In this document: one piece after another, positions 5,941 through 7,484 of the stretch
How the letters are laid out: every line of letters starts with the position of its first letter
Position numbering within the stretch: position 1 is the first letter of the stretch
Assembly (NCBI GenBank): GCA_003228415.1
Contig: QIDL01000489.1
Span: 1 to 7,484 of the forward strand
Reading direction: 5' to 3'
Length of the DNA stretch: 7,484 nt
Source: Gammaproteobacteria bacterium
GTDB taxonomy: Bacteria; Pseudomonadota; Gammaproteobacteria; Pseudomonadales; Azotimanducaceae
The notes under the pieces: generated by a model
What the model was told of the DNA's origin: nothing
Databases searched by the model: none
The model's input: the letters and a program-made list of their open reading frames with translations, nothing else
Made by a program: the position numbers and the translations under genes

Positions 5941-6531
5941 CTAATTTTTGGATCCGATCCTAGTGTCCTGTACAAACGGTCTCGGCCACAGGTCAAACAC
6001 CCGGGAAAGCGCCGAAAGTGCCAACACGTGTTTGATCGTGCCATCCTGTACGGCAGACCGTAGCGCATCTTCGCCAAGAAGCTCCACCCGAATCTGCTCA
6101 CCGTCACCCGGAGTCTGATTCCGGGTACGGACCACCCCTTCGGCGAGCCAGTGGTGGCAGAGGTGGTCATGGATTGCCGGATTCGGCTCTACAGCCCCCA
6201 GATAACGCCAGTTCCCACCCGTATACCCCGTTTCCTCCGCAAGCTCACGTTGCGCGGCAGCCAGTGAATTTTCCCCTGGATCGACCATCCCGCCTGGGGT
6301 TTCGAGCGTTGGATAACCCACACCGAACCGATACTGACGCACCATCACCGATTCCCCAGGCTCGGTGAGCGCCACCAGATTCACCCAGTCCACCGACTGC
6401 AGCACCAGCCTCGAAAACACTTGTCGGGACCCGGGATGCTCCATATCGTCGAATCGAACCCGAAACAAGGGTAATTCAGGGCCCTCATGGCTCGACAGCC
6501 GCCGCCATACGAGTTGCTCATCCGTCATCAT
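5941..6531 (-). CDS. Nudix hydrolase, ADP-ribose pyrophosphatase-like
   Basis: A 196-residue soluble enzyme with a textbook Nudix box, G81-x5-E87-x7-R95-E96-L97-x-E99-E100-x-G102-Y103, whose glutamates bind the catalytic Mg. The preceding VRQYRFGVGYPTLETPGG (64-81) is the pattern of ADP-ribose pyrophosphatases (RQYR then E-x-PGG), so cleavage of ADP-ribose or another nucleoside diphosphate-linked compound is the best guess. The true substrate is not provable here. It starts with ATGATG: the first ATG at 6531 overlaps the TGA of the upstream lipocalin-like gene by 4 bp (ATGA), which implies translational coupling. A G-run lies 7 nt before that ATG, while GAAGG touches it and sits 3 nt before the second ATG (6528), so either may be used. 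The domain is complete; the last roughly 20 residues are polar and variable. Confidence 0.9.
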   Translation of the reverse strand: MMTDEQLVWRRLSSHEGPELPLFRVRFDDMEHPGSRQVFSRLVLQSVDWVNLVALTEPGESVMVRQYRFGVGYPTLETPGGMVDPGENSLAAAQRELAEETGYTGGNWRYLGAVEPNPAIHDHLCHHWLAEGVVRTRNQTPGDGEQIRVELLGEDALRSAVQDGTIKHVLALSALSRVFDLWPRPFVQDTRIGSKN

Positions 6532-7484
6532 CCTTCGTCCCCCCGTGGCCGGCTGTACCCGGTAAGTTCCAGATAGCCCTGTCCAATCCGAATGTCCGAT
6601 GAGTCATACACATTCACCAGACCCTCCCAATAAACCACCGCGGTGTTCATGAGTTGATCGTCCACTGCAGCCTCGACTCGCCAGGTGTCCTCGAGCAGCT
6701 GGATCTGCCAGGCCACCGGCCACTTTATGCCTCGCGGGCCGGTCCAGTAGCGCAGCGGGGTCATTGAAAAGTCATCCGTGGTCAGATCGAGCCGCTCCCC
6801 ATTCGCCATCAGCCGCACACCCTGATCGTATGGATCCCGTGTCCCATCGCGCTGGCGCAACTGAAAGACCAGCACCTCGGTACCATCGTTGAGCTGCAGC
6901 GCGAACCAGTCCCAGCCTGTCTGCCCGTCTCCAAGGACGCTGGTGCTCCACTCTCGGTCCAGCCAGCCGCTGCCGGAGACGAGGTGAACTGCCCCGTTGA
7001 CGTTCAGCTGACCCGAGACAGGAATCCCAGGCATGGAATAATAGTAGGACGCCTGCAGAGGTCCCTTGTGGCTGAGCCCTGAATCCCCCTGCAGGACGAT
7101 GGATCCGCTCATATCCAGCGTCAGGTCCAGCTGCTGCGCTATGGAGCCAGACCGCTGCCCCATTGATCCGAGGCTGAGCCGCCATTGATCGCCCATCGAA
7201 TCAATGCGCCAGTCTTCGAGCCATAGTTCAAAAGGATCAGCAACCACCCCGGCCAGTCGAGGGTGGCCGCGAGCCGCCCGTTCCGCAACCTGATGAGTAC
7301 CCGCAGCCACATCCGTGACGGCAAAGTGACCCAGAAAGGCCTGATTGCTTTGCCATCGATTACCCGTTGACGGAGGGCCTGGCGACAGCGCTTGTCGAAA
7401 CAGTGTGAATTGCACACCAAATTCCCGACCCGCCTGGTCTTCGAGGATGCAGGTCAGATACCACCACTCACTTCGATAGGCGGG
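6528..7484 (-). CDS. Lipocalin-like AttH/CrtC-family protein, 5' end beyond the window
   Basis: The frame stays open to the right edge, giving 318 visible residues. A GTG at 7415 could be taken as a start, but the 23 codons before it read YRSEWWYLTC then GREFG, which is the conserved N-terminal part of the family (EWWY, then FGxQFTLFR). The GTG is thus an internal valine and the real start lies outside. Numbered from the edge, other hallmarks are WLDREW (174-179), GWDWF (190-194) followed by LQLNDGTEVLVFQLR, YWEGLVNVY (285-293) and GYLELTGY (303-310). The family has two lipocalin-like barrels and is often labelled carotenoid 1,2-hydratase, a name that fits few members. Bacterial relatives are usually exported or lipoprotein-like and often sit beside FtsX-type ABC transporter genes (attEFGH arrangement). 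Any signal peptide would be off the window. It overlaps the Nudix gene by 4 bp. The fold assignment is firm, the function unknown. Confidence 0.88.
   Translation of the reverse strand, partial: PAYRSEWWYLTCILEDQAGREFGVQFTLFRQALSPGPPSTGNRWQSNQAFLGHFAVTDVAAGTHQVAERAARGHPRLAGVVADPFELWLEDWRIDSMGDQWRLSLGSMGQRSGSIAQQLDLTLDMSGSIVLQGDSGLSHKGPLQASYYYSMPGIPVSGQLNVNGAVHLVSGSGWLDREWSTSVLGDGQTGWDWFALQLNDGTEVLVFQLRQRDGTRDPYDQGVRLMANGERLDLTTDDFSMTPLRYWTGPRGIKWPVAWQIQLLEDTWRVEAAVDDQLMNTAVVYWEGLVNVYDSSDIRIGQGYLELTGYSRPRGDEG

Noticed and set aside
5906..5941. Two TGTGAC copies that recall CRP half-sites
   Set aside because: They are direct, not inverted, and 30 bp apart, so they do not form the TGTGA-N6-TCACA site that CRP needs.
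5941..5957. T-run at 5944-5948 near the Nudix stop as a possible terminator
   Set aside because: The T-run is on the plus strand, where no gene ends; on the transcribed minus strand it is an A-run with no stem before it.
562..5959. ATCGGATCC at 562-570 and its reverse complement at 5951-5959, both near gene ends
   Set aside because: Nine shared bases with no flanking similarity are compatible with chance, and the second copy is coding.
5880..6170. A 96-codon minus-strand frame spanning the intergenic region
   Set aside because: It overlaps the Nudix C-terminal coding part in another frame, and its translation does not look like a protein domain.
7160..7190. Direct repeat CCATTGATC (7160-7168 and 7182-7190)
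   Set aside because: The two copies are read in different frames of the lipocalin-like gene (DQW versus GSMG) and are only 9 bp, so chance is the simplest reading.

Overview
The window looks like ordinary chromosomal DNA from a GC-rich proteobacterium, most probably a gammaproteobacterium. That placement rests on the style of the genes: a REC-PAS-GGDEF-EAL signalling protein, an AttH/CrtC-type lipocalin-like protein next to an ADP-ribose-pyrophosphatase-type Nudix enzyme, and a long PurC. The exact lineage cannot be fixed from sequence reading alone. I see no tRNA, rRNA, CRISPR array, insertion sequence or phage gene. Coding density is very high and both edges cut through genes.

Layout. On the plus strand, positions 1-558 hold the 3' part of a TIM-barrel sugar phosphate isomerase/epimerase. 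It converges across a 32-bp gap on a long run of minus-strand genes. Read in transcription order (right to left), these are: a lipocalin-like AttH/CrtC-family protein whose 5' end lies beyond the right edge; a Nudix hydrolase overlapping it by 4 bp; a 77-bp intergenic region with a tandem 14-bp repeat; a 759-residue response regulator with intact GGDEF and EAL domains; a PLP-dependent trans-sulfuration-type enzyme 20 bp downstream; a short-chain dehydrogenase 17 bp further on; and purC 25 bp after that.

How they may work together. The spacing supports two transcription units. One is lipocalin-like protein plus Nudix, probably continuing upstream outside the window. The other is response regulator, trans-sulfuration enzyme, SDR and purC. 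The second unit places a c-di-GMP making/degrading regulator at the head of amino-acid and purine metabolism genes with no obvious terminator between them. The 77-bp region, with its direct repeats and weak -10-like element, is the only sizeable internal non-coding stretch and the best candidate for a regulatory site.

Nothing here amounts to a clear new biological system. The points most worth checking are the 14-bp repeats before the c-di-GMP gene, its possible leaderless start with a perfect 9-bp hairpin in codons 12-18, the link between c-di-GMP signalling and the metabolic genes, and unusual active-site positions in the PLP enzyme and the isomerase.
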